Source: Dyadobacter sp. CY323
GTDB taxonomy: Bacteria; Bacteroidota; Bacteroidia; Cytophagales; Spirosomataceae
Reading direction: 5' to 3'
Length of the DNA stretch: 58,447 nucleotides
Assembly (NCBI RefSeq): GCF_021390245.1
Contig: NZ_JAJUXH010000034.1
Span: 1-58,447, forward strand
This document shows positions 1 to 8,011 of this stretch, one piece after another. A program made the position numbers and the translations under genes. Below the pieces are notes generated by a model. That model was not told where the DNA came from and searched no databases. It saw only the letters and a list, made by a program, of their open reading frames with translations. Positions within the stretch are counted from its first letter, which is position 1, and the number at the start of each line of letters is the position of its first letter.

Positions 1-367
1 AAGGAGAAAGTGACCCTGAATTAATTCGCAGACATTAGACGGGTGGGGCATGCAAAAAGATAAAGTGCTGAACTACTGATCATACACAGAGAATTGTGAG
101 ATTGTTTCTCAAAACGTCCAATATCTGACACGGGTAACAACCGATGCAGCTTCAAACTTGCTCATCGCATGAATGGAGCATTTTCTGAGATTGTCAGAAT
201 TTACGTTAGGATAACCTTTTTATATTAAGTGACGAAACACAAAACAGGGGGTAAGAGGCATTCGGGCGAAGTTCTTGGTTTTGTACAGGGAGAGCGCACT
301 CTTTATTAAGCACTTACAACCATTCTCTTGTTAATGGGGTCTTATATTGAACCTAACAAGTCCTCTT
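1..367. other. Gene-poor left edge
   Basis: No supportable gene is seen here on either strand; only very short frames are open. The stretch carries the first copy of a 26-bp repeat (268-293) close to the lipoprotein gene that follows. The AT-rich leader before that gene could hold its promoter, but no clear element can be named. Confidence 0.5.
268..293 (+). repeat. 26-bp direct repeat, copy 1
   Basis: This copy starts GAAGTTCTT and ends ACAGGGAGA. The same 26 bases with two mismatches recur at 994-1019, and weaker similarity (a run of G preceded by AACA) extends about 30 bases upstream of both copies. The two copies bracket the lipoprotein gene at 368-802. Confidence 0.6.
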
Positions 368-802
368 ATGATCAACTATCTGTCAAAAATGAGATCCTCT
401 ATTCTCTTAGCCTGCGTCTTATTTCTTGCAACAAATTGCACCAATGAAGGCCCAACAGCGGAGCCAATAAGGGGCCATGATGTTCAAGGCGCTCTTAAAA
501 GAGCTCGGGCATTGTGCAATCAAAATTCGATGGTGTGGTTATCTGATATGCTTCGCAAAGCTGAAGAAGATCGCACTAGCATGACTCACAAAGGCAATTA
601 CATAGGCATTGTTTCCCTTATTAAGTACCAAGGCCAACGAGTGGTGTACACTAATTTCGGGCTGGGTAGCGGCGGAATTGCATTTTACCTCTTTGACTGT
701 AACGGAAATCCTGTCAACTGTGAAGTAAATGATGAAGCCGGTAAACTTCCCAACCTAGCAGAAACAAAAGAGGCCGTCATTTACTCAAGTTTAGGGTTAT
801 AA
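368..802 (+). CDS. Small lipoprotein, unknown function
   Basis: I do not recognise this 144-aa protein. The N-terminus has a short basic stretch (K, R), a hydrophobic core and an L-A-T-N-C lipobox, so it should be a Sec-exported lipoprotein with the mature part beginning at the Cys near residue 24. The mature part is mixed alpha/beta with three further Cys residues (in A-L-C-N, F-D-C-N and V-N-C-E) and no family motif I can name. ATG 368 is preferred to ATG 389 because it supplies the positively charged n-region; the frame also extends upstream to a TTG at 347. It stands alone between two copies of a 26-bp repeat, which suggests it may have arrived or duplicated as a cassette. Confidence 0.7.
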   Translation: MINYLSKMRSSILLACVLFLATNCTNEGPTAEPIRGHDVQGALKRARALCNQNSMVWLSDMLRKAEEDRTSMTHKGNYIGIVSLIKYQGQRVVYTNFGLGSGGIAFYLFDCNGNPVNCEVNDEAGKLPNLAETKEAVIYSSLGL

Positions 803-1640
803 GCCCGAGTTAACTTCTACTACATTTAAAATCTATACCCCATTCGCGAATGAAGGATCATGCCGATTTTCAAACAGAAATAGACAGATTGCTAACAGGT
901 ATTGTTTTTTAGAAACCGCCTCCATGGCGTGCTCTGGGGGTACTTTTTTATGTTAAACAACAATACATAGAACAAGGGGGAAGTGAAGTTTTGGAAGTTC
1001 TTGCTTTTGTACAAGGAGACGGGAATTTGTCCATAGAATCCCGCCTCTCCTACTCACTCCCTATAACTGACGCGTTAGAGAAGCATATCTGTCTTAAACC
1101 GCCATCTCACGAATCAACGTCTCATTCCTGTGTGGCGTCCTGACTTGTTGAGACAGTTATTTTAGTTGCGGATAATTTGCGTAAGATCGTCCTCTGCCGC
1201 TATTCTGACAGTTATTTTACTATCCATGTTATTCTAATCAAAAATTTAGGTTCACTTGGCTTTTCCGAGCCACGTACCTATTGTCGAGAGGAACGTCTCT
1301 TGCTGGTCAATGAATAAGGTGTGTGAGCAATAATCGAAAAGTCATTGAATCTGTGGAAGGGCCTCGGCGATGACCTTGACAAATTAACTGTCCCCAGGTT
1401 GATGCATAATTTAAATAAGGTTGGCGAGGCAGCCCCGGTTGATCTTGGGAATAATCTCCACGGGACTTTTGAGCTCCCGGCGGACACCTTGCCCTCCAAA
1501 ACGCTTTGCCTTTTGGAGCCGTATTGTCTTCCCTGGTTGCAAAGGAAACAAGCTAGTAGTTCTCATAACACCAGCCAGTCAGATACTCACGTACTAGTGA
1601 CTTCATAAAAGATCCTGATCGAATAATGCAAAATGCCAGT
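803..1640. other. Long stretch without a credible gene
   Basis: The only open frames (87 aa on +, 73 aa on -, both around 1280-1608) overlap each other and resemble no family, so I do not call them. The stretch holds the second 26-bp repeat (994-1019) and a 13-base direct repeat, GACAGTTATTTTA, near 1150 and 1205. It looks like decayed or recombined DNA; I see no transposase motif. Confidence 0.45.
994..1019 (+). repeat. 26-bp direct repeat, copy 2
   Basis: This copy starts GAAGTTCTT and ends ACAAGGAGA, with two mismatches to the copy at 268-293. The spacing between copies is 726 bases and the lipoprotein gene lies between them. Confidence 0.6.
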
Positions 1641-2660
1641 CTACTTGCTTTCCAGGTCGTTTGTCAAAATCCAGACCTCATCCTTATAGCTGGTCTGTTT
1701 TGCATTCGCCGGCGTGGTACCGACTGAACGCGTTATTTTGAGGTAAGTCGGCCAGCCGGAATCCAGGTCGATATAAGTGGTGACGTAAGTTTCCATTTTC
1801 ATATCCAGGCCGGCCACGTCAGCATCAGTCGCGAGGTCTTTTTGCAATCCGTTTGCTTCTCTCGTTTTCTGCAAAAATGCCACATAGTCCTTCCCGAAGT
1901 CTTTCATATCCGCAAACTTTTCGAGATCAAATCGTGCCTCGCCGAGGCTGTCCAATGAGCTGACAAATACATAACAATCGAATTGGATGTTCTTTTCTGT
2001 TATCGAGTGTAAAATCGTTTCCTGATAATTCAATGTATCGTTGAGCCCCGTCCTATAACCCATCAGGTTGTGAAACTGCGATATAAAAGGTTCATAAAGA
2101 TTGGCAAACAAGGTTTTTCCATTGGCAAGCTTACTGACTACGTCCGCTATCGCTTTTCTTTCTGCCTCCGACTTTATATTCATTTTTGACTGCGTTTCTT
2201 TTGTCAGAACTGCCATCAGCGTACCAAGTTTACTCTCCACAGTATCGCGGTTTGTATAGCGTTCTAATGTACCGTTTGTATCGGTCGTGTATCTGAGGAT
2301 CAGATCATCGTCGGTGATGTTCAGGTCTTCAAAAGAGATCTTCGGATCCTTTGATGTTTCGCGAAGATTTTCCAACATGCGATAGGTCATGCCGTAAGAA
2401 TTTGCAGTTGAGTCGCTCACCTCAAACTGAACAATGGCATCAAATTCAGTCTTTTCGGACATCAGGCTGTCGCCTTGGTATTGTTTTGTTGTTTTGATAC
2501 CCCGGTACTTCATTTTTTCGCCTTTATTCCAATAGGCGATTACCTGCACGTTACCGACGGTCGTATCCGTTGAAATCCACCGTGCATTACTAATTTCCTG
2601 CCCAAAGACGCACAGACAGGATAGAAAACTGAAAAGAAAAATCAAGCAAATGTTACGCAT
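1641..2660 (-). CDS. Secreted protein, unknown function
   Basis: This is a 339-aa protein with a signal peptide (M-R-N-I-C, then a Leu/Phe-rich core ending V-F-G-Q-E). The frame extends to 2684, but the Met at 2660 starts directly at the signal peptide and is the better start. The mature part is polar and rich in Asp, Lys and Thr with no motif I know. It looks like a periplasmic or surface beta-rich protein of the kind Bacteroidota encode as orphans. No partner gene is evident: the flanking regions are gene-poor or pseudogene. Codon use (mixed GC) resembles the core genes to the right more than the AT-rich island. Confidence 0.75.
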   Translation of the reverse strand: MRNICLIFLFSFLSCLCVFGQEISNARWISTDTTVGNVQVIAYWNKGEKMKYRGIKTTKQYQGDSLMSEKTEFDAIVQFEVSDSTANSYGMTYRMLENLRETSKDPKISFEDLNITDDDLILRYTTDTNGTLERYTNRDTVESKLGTLMAVLTKETQSKMNIKSEAERKAIADVVSKLANGKTLFANLYEPFISQFHNLMGYRTGLNDTLNYQETILHSITEKNIQFDCYVFVSSLDSLGEARFDLEKFADMKDFGKDYVAFLQKTREANGLQKDLATDADVAGLDMKMETYVTTYIDLDSGWPTYLKITRSVGTTPANAKQTSYKDEVWILTNDLESK

Positions 2661-2894
2661 ATAGAGAGGACTAGTATTCAACAAAGTTATGAAAAGTCAG
2701 TTCTTGGAAACGCTGCCTAAAATTACTTCTCCATTTCCTCGCAACGGCCAACTTTTAGGAGCAGCAAGTGGCACCTTAACAGACCGTTTAATATGTTATC
2801 TTTTGCAAGAAGTTAGGAAGGTCACACAGGATACTTATCCCGAAAGTATTCCCTACTCAACCTCCCATGCTCGACACCTCTTATTTCAACACTT

Positions 2895-3608
2895 ATGACA
2901 GTGGCTCATTTCGCCAATTTTGCGGGCCGGCTCAGGTTCACAAAGATTTGAACACCCTCTACGGCTGATCGTCGGCATTCAGGCCGATGGTCATATTAAT
3001 GACAGTGAGATTGAATTGCTTCGCGCTTGGATCGGCTCTCTTTCCAGCTTGCAGGATAAGGCTCCTTCCAACAAGTTTGTCGCCAAGATCAATGCCGTTA
3101 TCAGCGATGGCGTTGTTACGGAGGAAGAAGCTGAGGACCTGATTTGGCTTTGCAAGAATTACCTGGATTACAACCGGAATCCATATTATGATGTGATTAC
3201 ATCTTCCACGCAACAGCTTGGCGGGTTTCTGGCTGGGATCTCCGCCGACCAAACGATCAACATTGAGGAGCTTACCGCTTTGGGCAATTGGACTTCCAAC
3301 AATGCGCCCATGTTTAAGACCTGGCAATTTGATACCCTGCTGCCAGCCATTGAGCGCATTCAAGCAGAGCGACAGTTATCGGCTGACGATCACAGCGAGC
3401 TGCTTACATTTTGCCACTCGGTAAGCTCCATGAAACTGGCCGAGCAGAAGAAGGTGTCCATTCCCGTCAAGCTGCCGAAGAAGAAGTTTTCGATCCTGAT
3501 CCAAGAATGCACAGTGCGGCTGCCAGCTTCTGCTTTATCGGAGAGTCTTTGAGGTATTCGCGGCAGGAACTGGCGCAGATTGTTAAAATGTACGTAATCA
3601 GTGACTAG
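2895..3608 (+). pseudogene. Decayed BRCT-domain protein gene
   Basis: Three reading frames carry successive pieces of one protein. ATG 2895 opens a frame reading T-V-A-H-F-A-N-F-A-G-R-L-R-F. A second frame over 2943-2970 gives K-D-L-N-T-L-Y-G. A third, open to 3552, gives L-I-V-G-I-Q-A-D-G-H-I with paired DG-x-I/V modules (residues about D-G-H-I-N-D-S-E and D-G-V-V-T-E-E-E). Near 3485 the frame shifts again, and 3486-3608 encodes F-D-P-D-P then S-F-C-F-I-G-E-S, the start of a BRCT fold. The BRCT domain stops after about 30 residues, so the 3-prime end is also lost. The family (helical DG-repeat region plus C-terminal BRCT) is common as a stand-alone phage- or defence-associated protein; that identification is from memory of the family. 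Sequencing error could explain single shifts but hardly all of them. Confidence 0.75.
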
Positions 3609-3765
3609 AAAGCTTCACTTTTTAGCGCAATGCTACTCGGAGAACGGCATTTCAAACATGAGGCACAAGTTCACTAATGTAGTAAGAAATAATTCTCGCC
3701 CACGACATATTCCGAGATTGTTGGATATTTCGTAACTTATCGCTTCAAAAAATAAGAGGATTAGA

Positions 3766-4110
3766 ATGGCTAAGAAAATCGAAAAATCAAATCAAGTAGC
3801 TGAAAAAGTGGGGAGCGCCGGAGGTTCAAGAAAATACTACGGAGGTGGTGACGCGAAGCCTTCGTCCGGAGCCGAGCCTGGAAAAAGAAGCGCTGTCAAA
3901 AGTGTTCAATTCAGAAGTGCCTCAACCGGTCACTATATTTTACGCGAAGCATCCACAGGTAAGTTTATGATAAATGCTACTGGTCAGCCGTTCAAAGGCG
4001 TCGTAGTAGTAAAAAGGATTCAACCAGCACCAAATCCAACAATTGATAAGGAAACAGCGGAACGTGAGGAAAAAGATTTGATTGAGTTTATAAATAACAC
4101 GACTAAGTAA
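3766..4110 (+). CDS. Small basic protein upstream of TIR-like gene
   Basis: This 114-aa protein is not recognised. It has a Lys-rich N-terminus (M-A-K-K-I-E-K), a Gly/Ser-rich linker, and a core with two copies of an S-x-x-T-G-x-[YF]-[IM] element (S-A-S-T-G-H-Y-I and E-A-S-T-G-K-F-M). That core resembles the short basic R-S-x-x-T-G-[KR]-[YF]-V proteins often found in toxin or mobile-element contexts. The C-terminus is an acidic helix. The stop lies 29 bases before the next ATG, so the two are probably co-transcribed and may work together. It has no signal peptide, so it is likely cytoplasmic, and the DNA is AT-rich like the rest of the island. Confidence 0.65.
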   Translation: MAKKIEKSNQVAEKVGSAGGSRKYYGGGDAKPSSGAEPGKRSAVKSVQFRSASTGHYILREASTGKFMINATGQPFKGVVVVKRIQPAPNPTIDKETAEREEKDLIEFINNTTK

Positions 4111-4139
4111 TCAAATCTTATTTTCCAAGCAGATAGCCA

Positions 4140-4745
4140 ATGCCCTCATTCTCTGAAAGTGTTTTTATCAATTGCCCGTTTACCTCGAATTTTAAACCTT
4201 TGTTTGACGCAATGGTTTTCACAACTATCGGATGTGGTTTTACTCCAAGATGTACCAAAGAGATCAACGACGTTGATGACATTCGTATAACAAAGATAAT
4301 GACCTTGATTAGGGAATGTAAGTATGGCATTCACGATGTGTCTTTGTCCAATGGCAGGCTAAATATGCCATTGGAATTAGGGCTTTTTATGGGTTGCAAG
4401 GAATATGGAGGAAGGTCACAAGCTGGTAAACGCTGTATTGTATTTGAGGAAAAAGACTATAAATCAAAAGCTTACCTTTCAGATCTTGGCGGTCAAGACA
4501 TGATGGCTCACAATAAAAAACCTAATACTATAATAAAAAAGGTCAGAGAGTGGCTGGCTCCAAAAGCAGTAGATCCTAACAAAATCCCACATTCACCATT
4601 TTTTATTCAGAACTATACTGACTTTCAAAATTTTCTTCCAGGCTATTGTGCCGCTAAGCATTGGGACATTGACGAAATTTCATTTAATGAATATGTCCTT
4701 TCGGTCTCCAATTGGCTTTTGACAAACCCGATTCAAACGCCGTAG
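4140..4745 (+). CDS. TIR/deoxyribosyltransferase-like protein
   Basis: This is a 201-aa cytoplasmic protein. The N-terminal S-V-F-I-N-C-P-F strand and loop, the K-Y-G-I-H-D-V-S motif and, about 14 residues on, N-M-P-L-E-L-G follow the pattern of the TIR and nucleoside-deoxyribosyltransferase superfamily. In that superfamily an Asp-containing strand is followed by an N-x(2-4)-E-L-G helix carrying the catalytic Glu. The C-terminal part (about 130-201) is helical with W-L and Y-x-x-F repeats. Homologues with the S-V-F-I-N-C-P-F start are widespread as uncharacterised proteins. If the fold reading is right it would act on NAD or a nucleoside; activity is inferred, not shown. With the gene before it and the operon after it, the context is defence-like. 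Confidence 0.6.
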   Translation: MPSFSESVFINCPFTSNFKPLFDAMVFTTIGCGFTPRCTKEINDVDDIRITKIMTLIRECKYGIHDVSLSNGRLNMPLELGLFMGCKEYGGRSQAGKRCIVFEEKDYKSKAYLSDLGGQDMMAHNKKPNTIIKKVREWLAPKAVDPNKIPHSPFFIQNYTDFQNFLPGYCAAKHWDIDEISFNEYVLSVSNWLLTNPIQTP

Positions 4746-4813
4746 CCTTCCACTTTCCCAAGTGTTGAAAATTCGCTGAAATTGCAATCGGGCGAATTGC
4801 TTACCTCAGGTCA

Positions 4814-5067
4814 CTAAGGCTTCATCTTCCCAACATCCTGAAAGAAAAACACAAGCTCTTTGAAAGAAACAAACCTATTGTGACCTCGCGGATCATACCC
4901 AGCTTCCTGGCTGAAAGCGTGAAACCTGTGTACATATCCCAAAGATCTTCAATCCAAGTCTCGGCGTCACTTTGGCTAAGCAGCTCTTTGACTTTCCGGC
5001 CATAGGCTATGTGGAGTTGGTTTAGTGCGGAATCTTCGGGCTCGTCGGAGTGTGGCAGTGTGTCCAT
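4814..5067 (-). pseudogene. Frameshifted small acidic protein gene
   Basis: The first part (ATG ending at 5067; M-D-T-L-P-H-S-D-E-P) encodes a plausible helical protein reaching D-M-Y-T-G-F-T-L-S. After about position 4912 the ORF continues as an unlikely tail. The neighbouring frame instead gives Q-E-A-G-Y-D-P-R-G-H-N-R-F-V-S-F-K-E-L-V-F-F-F-Q-D-V-G and stops at 4814. Joined at a two-base excess near 4907-4912, the product would be about 83 aa with a natural amphipathic end. This looks like a recent frameshift or a sequence error in a small Bacteroidota protein of unknown function. It is divergent from the XRE regulator that follows. Confidence 0.6.
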
Positions 5068-5187
5068 TTTGTTGATTTTAAGTGTGGTTCAAATCCCTGC
5101 ATTTACGTTTTCTGCAAAGCAAAGATTGCCGTGGTTTGTTCCCAACACAATCGACCGGTAACATACATTGCGCTGGCTGTAAGATAT

Positions 5188-5202
5188 CCGGGCACTTCCC
5201 GG
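5188..5202. promoter_or_regulatory. Palindrome upstream of XRE regulator gene
   Basis: CCGGG-CACTT-CCCGG has perfect 5-bp arms, 46 bases before the XRE gene start, and is followed by an AT-rich TATATAAATTG stretch that could be the promoter. Position and symmetry fit an autoregulatory operator; this is inference. Confidence 0.3.
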
Positions 5203-5247
5203 CAGATTTATATAAATTGCTTTTTTTTAACCAAACACCCTTTCCAC

Positions 5248-5673
5248 ATGGCACATACTACCTCCAACCCGAAGATCCACGAAGGCCGTAACTTGAAGCG
5301 ATTCAGGGAAATGCTGGCGATCAAACAAGATGCATTGGCTTTCGAGCTCGGCGAAGATTGGAACCAGCAAAAGATTTCGTTGCTTGAACAAAGAGAAAAG
5401 ATAGATTCTGATATTCTGGAGCAGGTTGCGGCGATTCTTAAAATCCCGGCTGATGCTATTCGGAATTTTGATGAGGAAAAGGCAGTGAATATTATTTCAA
5501 ATACATTTCAAAATAGCTCATTTTTAAATGTGGGAGATACACCAACATTTAACATCAATCCAATCGAAGAAATAAGGAAGTTGCACGATGAGAAAATGGA
5601 ACTTTATGAGCGGATGTTGAAGGAGAAGGATGAGATGATGGGGCGGTTGGAGCGGTTGATTGGGGGGAGATAA
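5248..5673 (+). CDS. XRE-type HTH regulator with coiled-coil tail
   Basis: This is a 141-aa DNA-binding protein. Residues about 10-75 form a helix-turn-helix of the XRE/Cro type (N-L-K-R-F-R-E-M-L-A-I-K-Q-D-A-L-A, then W-N-Q-Q-K-I-S-L-L-E-Q). The last 40 residues are a charged heptad-like helix rich in Glu, Lys and Met, probably for dimerisation. The frame is open from 5050, but the ATG at 5248 gives the family start M-A-H-T-T-S-N-P-K-I-H-E-G. This size and design is common in Bacteroidota next to mobile or accessory genes. It lies 137 bases before the ATPase of the six-gene operon in the same direction, so it is a candidate regulator of that operon. Confidence 0.8.
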   Translation: MAHTTSNPKIHEGRNLKRFREMLAIKQDALAFELGEDWNQQKISLLEQREKIDSDILEQVAAILKIPADAIRNFDEEKAVNIISNTFQNSSFLNVGDTPTFNINPIEEIRKLHDEKMELYERMLKEKDEMMGRLERLIGGR

Positions 5674-5810
5674 TTTAACCTTTCAATCTAATTCAGCTAA
5701 ATTGGATAATCTAGTTACCCTGGATTTACTGAATAAAGCACCATTTTTGACATTAATCATTCATACAAACGACTAGTGTAAATCACCACTAAGTTCTAAA
5801 CTTCGGTATC

Positions 5811-7106
5811 ATGCCTACTCTATACATTGATAATTTTCGAGGATTCACGAAAACTTTTCTATCATTTTCAGATATGAACTTCTTTGTGGGCGAAAACAGT
5901 ACCGGAAAAACGTCTTTGATAAAGCTGATTGGAATATTGTCATCTAATGATTTCTGGAACTATCAACAATTTGGCAGTGACAGCACTGAGCTAGGTGAAT
6001 TTGTTGAAATTGCTAACAGCACTCAATCAATCAATAATGAGCAATTCGAGGTTGCCTTTTTTGAAGAAAATCATGACCTTACCGATTTTATCGCAATTAG
6101 ATTAAAATTCATCGAACAGGATACGAAACCGGAGGTGAAGGAAATCAAATTAATCAATGGCCCTTTCGAAATTCAAATAAGCATACAAGGTCTCTTTGCA
6201 AAGTATCGAATTATATCGCGCAGTAGAGTTGATTCCGAAAAATATGACGACAACTTAGAGATCTTCAAAAACTGGATCAATAGTATTGATCTGTCAAAAT
6301 CGCCATTCCAAAGTATTAGAAGAAAAGGCAAAGGATTATTATCGCTATTTAATGACTTAAATTCAGAAATTCGGAAATTTAATACCGAAAGTGAAATTCC
6401 TTCTTTCGTAACACCATCATTTTTTACTAATTGTGCTTGGTTTTCACCTTCACGAGAAAACCCAAAAAAGACTTATGACTCGCCTATATTAAGTTTCGAT
6501 TCTCAGGGCCGCCATATTCCTTACATTTTTAAGAAATACCTGGAAGACGACCCAATATCTCAGCATATTATTGATAGGTTCGGTTCTGATAGTGGCCTCT
6601 ATGATGCGTTTTCGGTTAAATCGTTGTCAAAATCACTTCAAACTGAGCCATTTCAGATGGTTTTTAATTTAAATGGAAGCGATAGAAATATAACAAGTGT
6701 TGGATATGGAGTTTCTCAAATATTTCCCATAGTTGTTGAAGTAATTGCAAGATTCAGACCTACTTGGTTCGCGATCCAGCAACCAGAAATACACTTGCAT
6801 CCAAGAGCCCAAGCTGCATTCGGTGATTTTTTATTTAAATCCGATATCGAAGATAAGCATAGATTTATTGTGGAGACTCATAGTGACTTTATAATAGATA
6901 GATATCGAATTAGATTGAACAAATATTTGAGAAAGAACGGAAAACCAGTCGATTCAACGGCACAAGTGATTTTCTTTTCCCGTTCAAAGGAAGGAAATAG
7001 TCTAACAACAATAACTATCAATCCAGACGGATCCTATTCCGATGACCAACCAGATGATTTTAGAAATTTCTTTATCCGAGAACAGTTAGATTTAATCAAT
7101 ATTTGA
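5811..7106 (+). CDS. AAA ATPase (AAA15/OLD-like, no TOPRIM)
   Basis: This 431-aa ATPase is of the SMC/ABC-like kind found in many phage-defence systems. It shows Walker A G-E-N-S-T-G-K-T at residues 27-34 and the Y-G-V-S-Q-I-F-P-I signature near 303. The Walker B segment is modified, F-A-I-Q-Q-P-E-I-H-L-H-P, where Q-Q-P-E replaces D-E-P-E (a variant seen in this family), and is followed by E-T-H-S-D-F-I-I-D-R. There is no TOPRIM domain after the ATPase, so it is not a full OLD nuclease; the C-terminus ends with an F-F-I-R-E-Q motif. The stop codon is one base before the PIN gene start, so the two are translationally linked and probably form an ATPase-nuclease pair. The DNA is AT-rich. A direct role with the QueC genes further down is inferred from operon continuity only. 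Confidence 0.85.
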   Translation: MPTLYIDNFRGFTKTFLSFSDMNFFVGENSTGKTSLIKLIGILSSNDFWNYQQFGSDSTELGEFVEIANSTQSINNEQFEVAFFEENHDLTDFIAIRLKFIEQDTKPEVKEIKLINGPFEIQISIQGLFAKYRIISRSRVDSEKYDDNLEIFKNWINSIDLSKSPFQSIRRKGKGLLSLFNDLNSEIRKFNTESEIPSFVTPSFFTNCAWFSPSRENPKKTYDSPILSFDSQGRHIPYIFKKYLEDDPISQHIIDRFGSDSGLYDAFSVKSLSKSLQTEPFQMVFNLNGSDRNITSVGYGVSQIFPIVVEVIARFRPTWFAIQQPEIHLHPRAQAAFGDFLFKSDIEDKHRFIVETHSDFIIDRYRIRLNKYLRKNGKPVDSTAQVIFFSRSKEGNSLTTITINPDGSYSDDQPDDFRNFFIREQLDLINI

Positions 7107-7107
7107 C

Positions 7108-7626
7108 ATGTGCATAATTATCGACACAAATTCACTAGGAAATGTTTTCAATACATTTTCTCAGAATCATGAAGAATTTGAGCCAATATTCAAGTGGATT
7201 CTAGAAGGAAAAGGAAAAGTCGTTTTTGGTGGCACGAAATATATGTCTGAGATTGGGCCAAACTACCGGAAGCTTTTTACGGAATTAAGAAATGCTAAGA
7301 AGGCGGTTAGGGTAGAAAATGAAAAAGTCGATCAGTTGGAGGCGAAAATAAGAAACGCTGTCAGAGATGCTGACTTTGATGATCAGCACATTATTGCCTT
7401 ACTCATTTCATCTGGGTGCAAATTAATTTGTTCAGAGGATCGCCGCGCCTATCCTTATTTCAGAAACCTACTCTTTTTTAAATTTGCTAAAAAGCGCCCT
7501 AAAATATATAGGGGACGCTCAAATAGCCCACTTTTGACCGATTCAAATATTTCAAGTATATGTCGACCTTGTGATCCTCTTTCCAATAGAGAGAAACAAA
7601 GAGTAAACCTCATCCTAAATATATAA
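7108..7626 (+). CDS. PIN-domain nuclease, partner of the ATPase
   Basis: This is a 172-aa protein with a PIN fold. The acidic residues sit where a PIN nuclease needs them: D6 in the opening strand (M-C-I-I-I-D-T-N-S-L), E48 (M-S-E-I), D92 (D-D-Q-H-I-I-A-L-L) and D111 (S-E-D-R-R-A-Y). PIN nucleases cut RNA or single-stranded DNA with metal ions. Here the protein starts one base after the ATPase stop, which suggests the ATPase senses and gates the nuclease. The C-terminal 50 residues are basic and may bind nucleic acid. No antitoxin gene of VapB type is next to it, so it is not an ordinary VapBC toxin. It ends 10 bases before the small Gly-start gene. Confidence 0.75.
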   Translation: MCIIIDTNSLGNVFNTFSQNHEEFEPIFKWILEGKGKVVFGGTKYMSEIGPNYRKLFTELRNAKKAVRVENEKVDQLEAKIRNAVRDADFDDQHIIALLISSGCKLICSEDRRAYPYFRNLLFFKFAKKRPKIYRGRSNSPLLTDSNISSICRPCDPLSNREKQRVNLILNI

Positions 7627-7636
7627 CATCAACATT

Positions 7637-8011
7637 ATGGGTAGTACAGGAGCAGGGAATTTTAGTGATTATTCATCTCGGCAGCCAAAAAGTGATGCAG
7701 AGCAAACCGGTGGCGCCAGTGGCATTGATAAATGTGGAACTGCATTTAGCACATCTTTAGACGAGGTCGCAAGATGTTATTACTACGTGAACTCCGGCAA
7801 TGTCCCAGTTCCTGGAACCGAAGTTAGAGTGAACTTCAACGGTGTTCGACTCGCAGTTGAGACAGTACTTAGTGAAGAGATTGGATACTTGCCCACAAGC
7901 TTTAACTACATAAAGTTTTGCATAAGCAGCGGCTTCACATACGGTGGCACCATTGTCTCATCGCAAACTGTGCCTTTTCCATCGATCGTGGTTGACATTA
8001 TTCCAATATGA
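7637..8011 (+). CDS. Small Met-Gly-Ser-Thr-Gly protein, likely conjugation acceptor
   Basis: This is a 124-aa protein. The N-terminus M-G-S-T-G-A-G-N-F-S-D-Y-S is glycine-rich and disordered, and after Met removal it exposes Gly2. Residues about 30-124 are a compact beta-rich domain (I-D-K-C-G-T-A-F-S, then Y-Y-Y-V-N-S-G-N-V-P-V-P-G-T and I-G-Y-L-P-T-S-F-N-Y), faintly like HIRAN-type barrels. Its stop overlaps the next ATG by four bases (ATGA), so it is made together with the kinase-transferase and QueC-like proteins. As I recall published work, QueC-like enzymes in type IV CBASS attach a deazaguanine to an N-terminal glycine of the partner protein, and QatB in Qat systems also starts Met-Gly. 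By analogy this protein is the likely substrate; that is inference. Confidence 0.7.
   Translation: MGSTGAGNFSDYSSRQPKSDAEQTGGASGIDKCGTAFSTSLDEVARCYYYVNSGNVPVPGTEVRVNFNGVRLAVETVLSEEIGYLPTSFNYIKFCISSGFTYGGTIVSSQTVPFPSIVVDIIPI

Noticed and set aside
1278..1608. Overlapping frames of 73 aa (-) and 87 aa (+)
   Set aside because: They overlap on opposite strands, have low-complexity Ser/Arg or no domain-like pattern, and match no transposase motif.
2689..2898. 69-aa frame upstream of the BRCT pseudogene
   Set aside because: It ends exactly where the pseudogene ATG begins, has no recognisable features and probably overlaps that gene's old promoter.
5811..7626. Gabija/OLD or PARIS system
   Set aside because: The ATPase lacks a TOPRIM domain, and the partner is a PIN protein rather than a UvrD-like helicase or a TOPRIM/DUF4435 protein.
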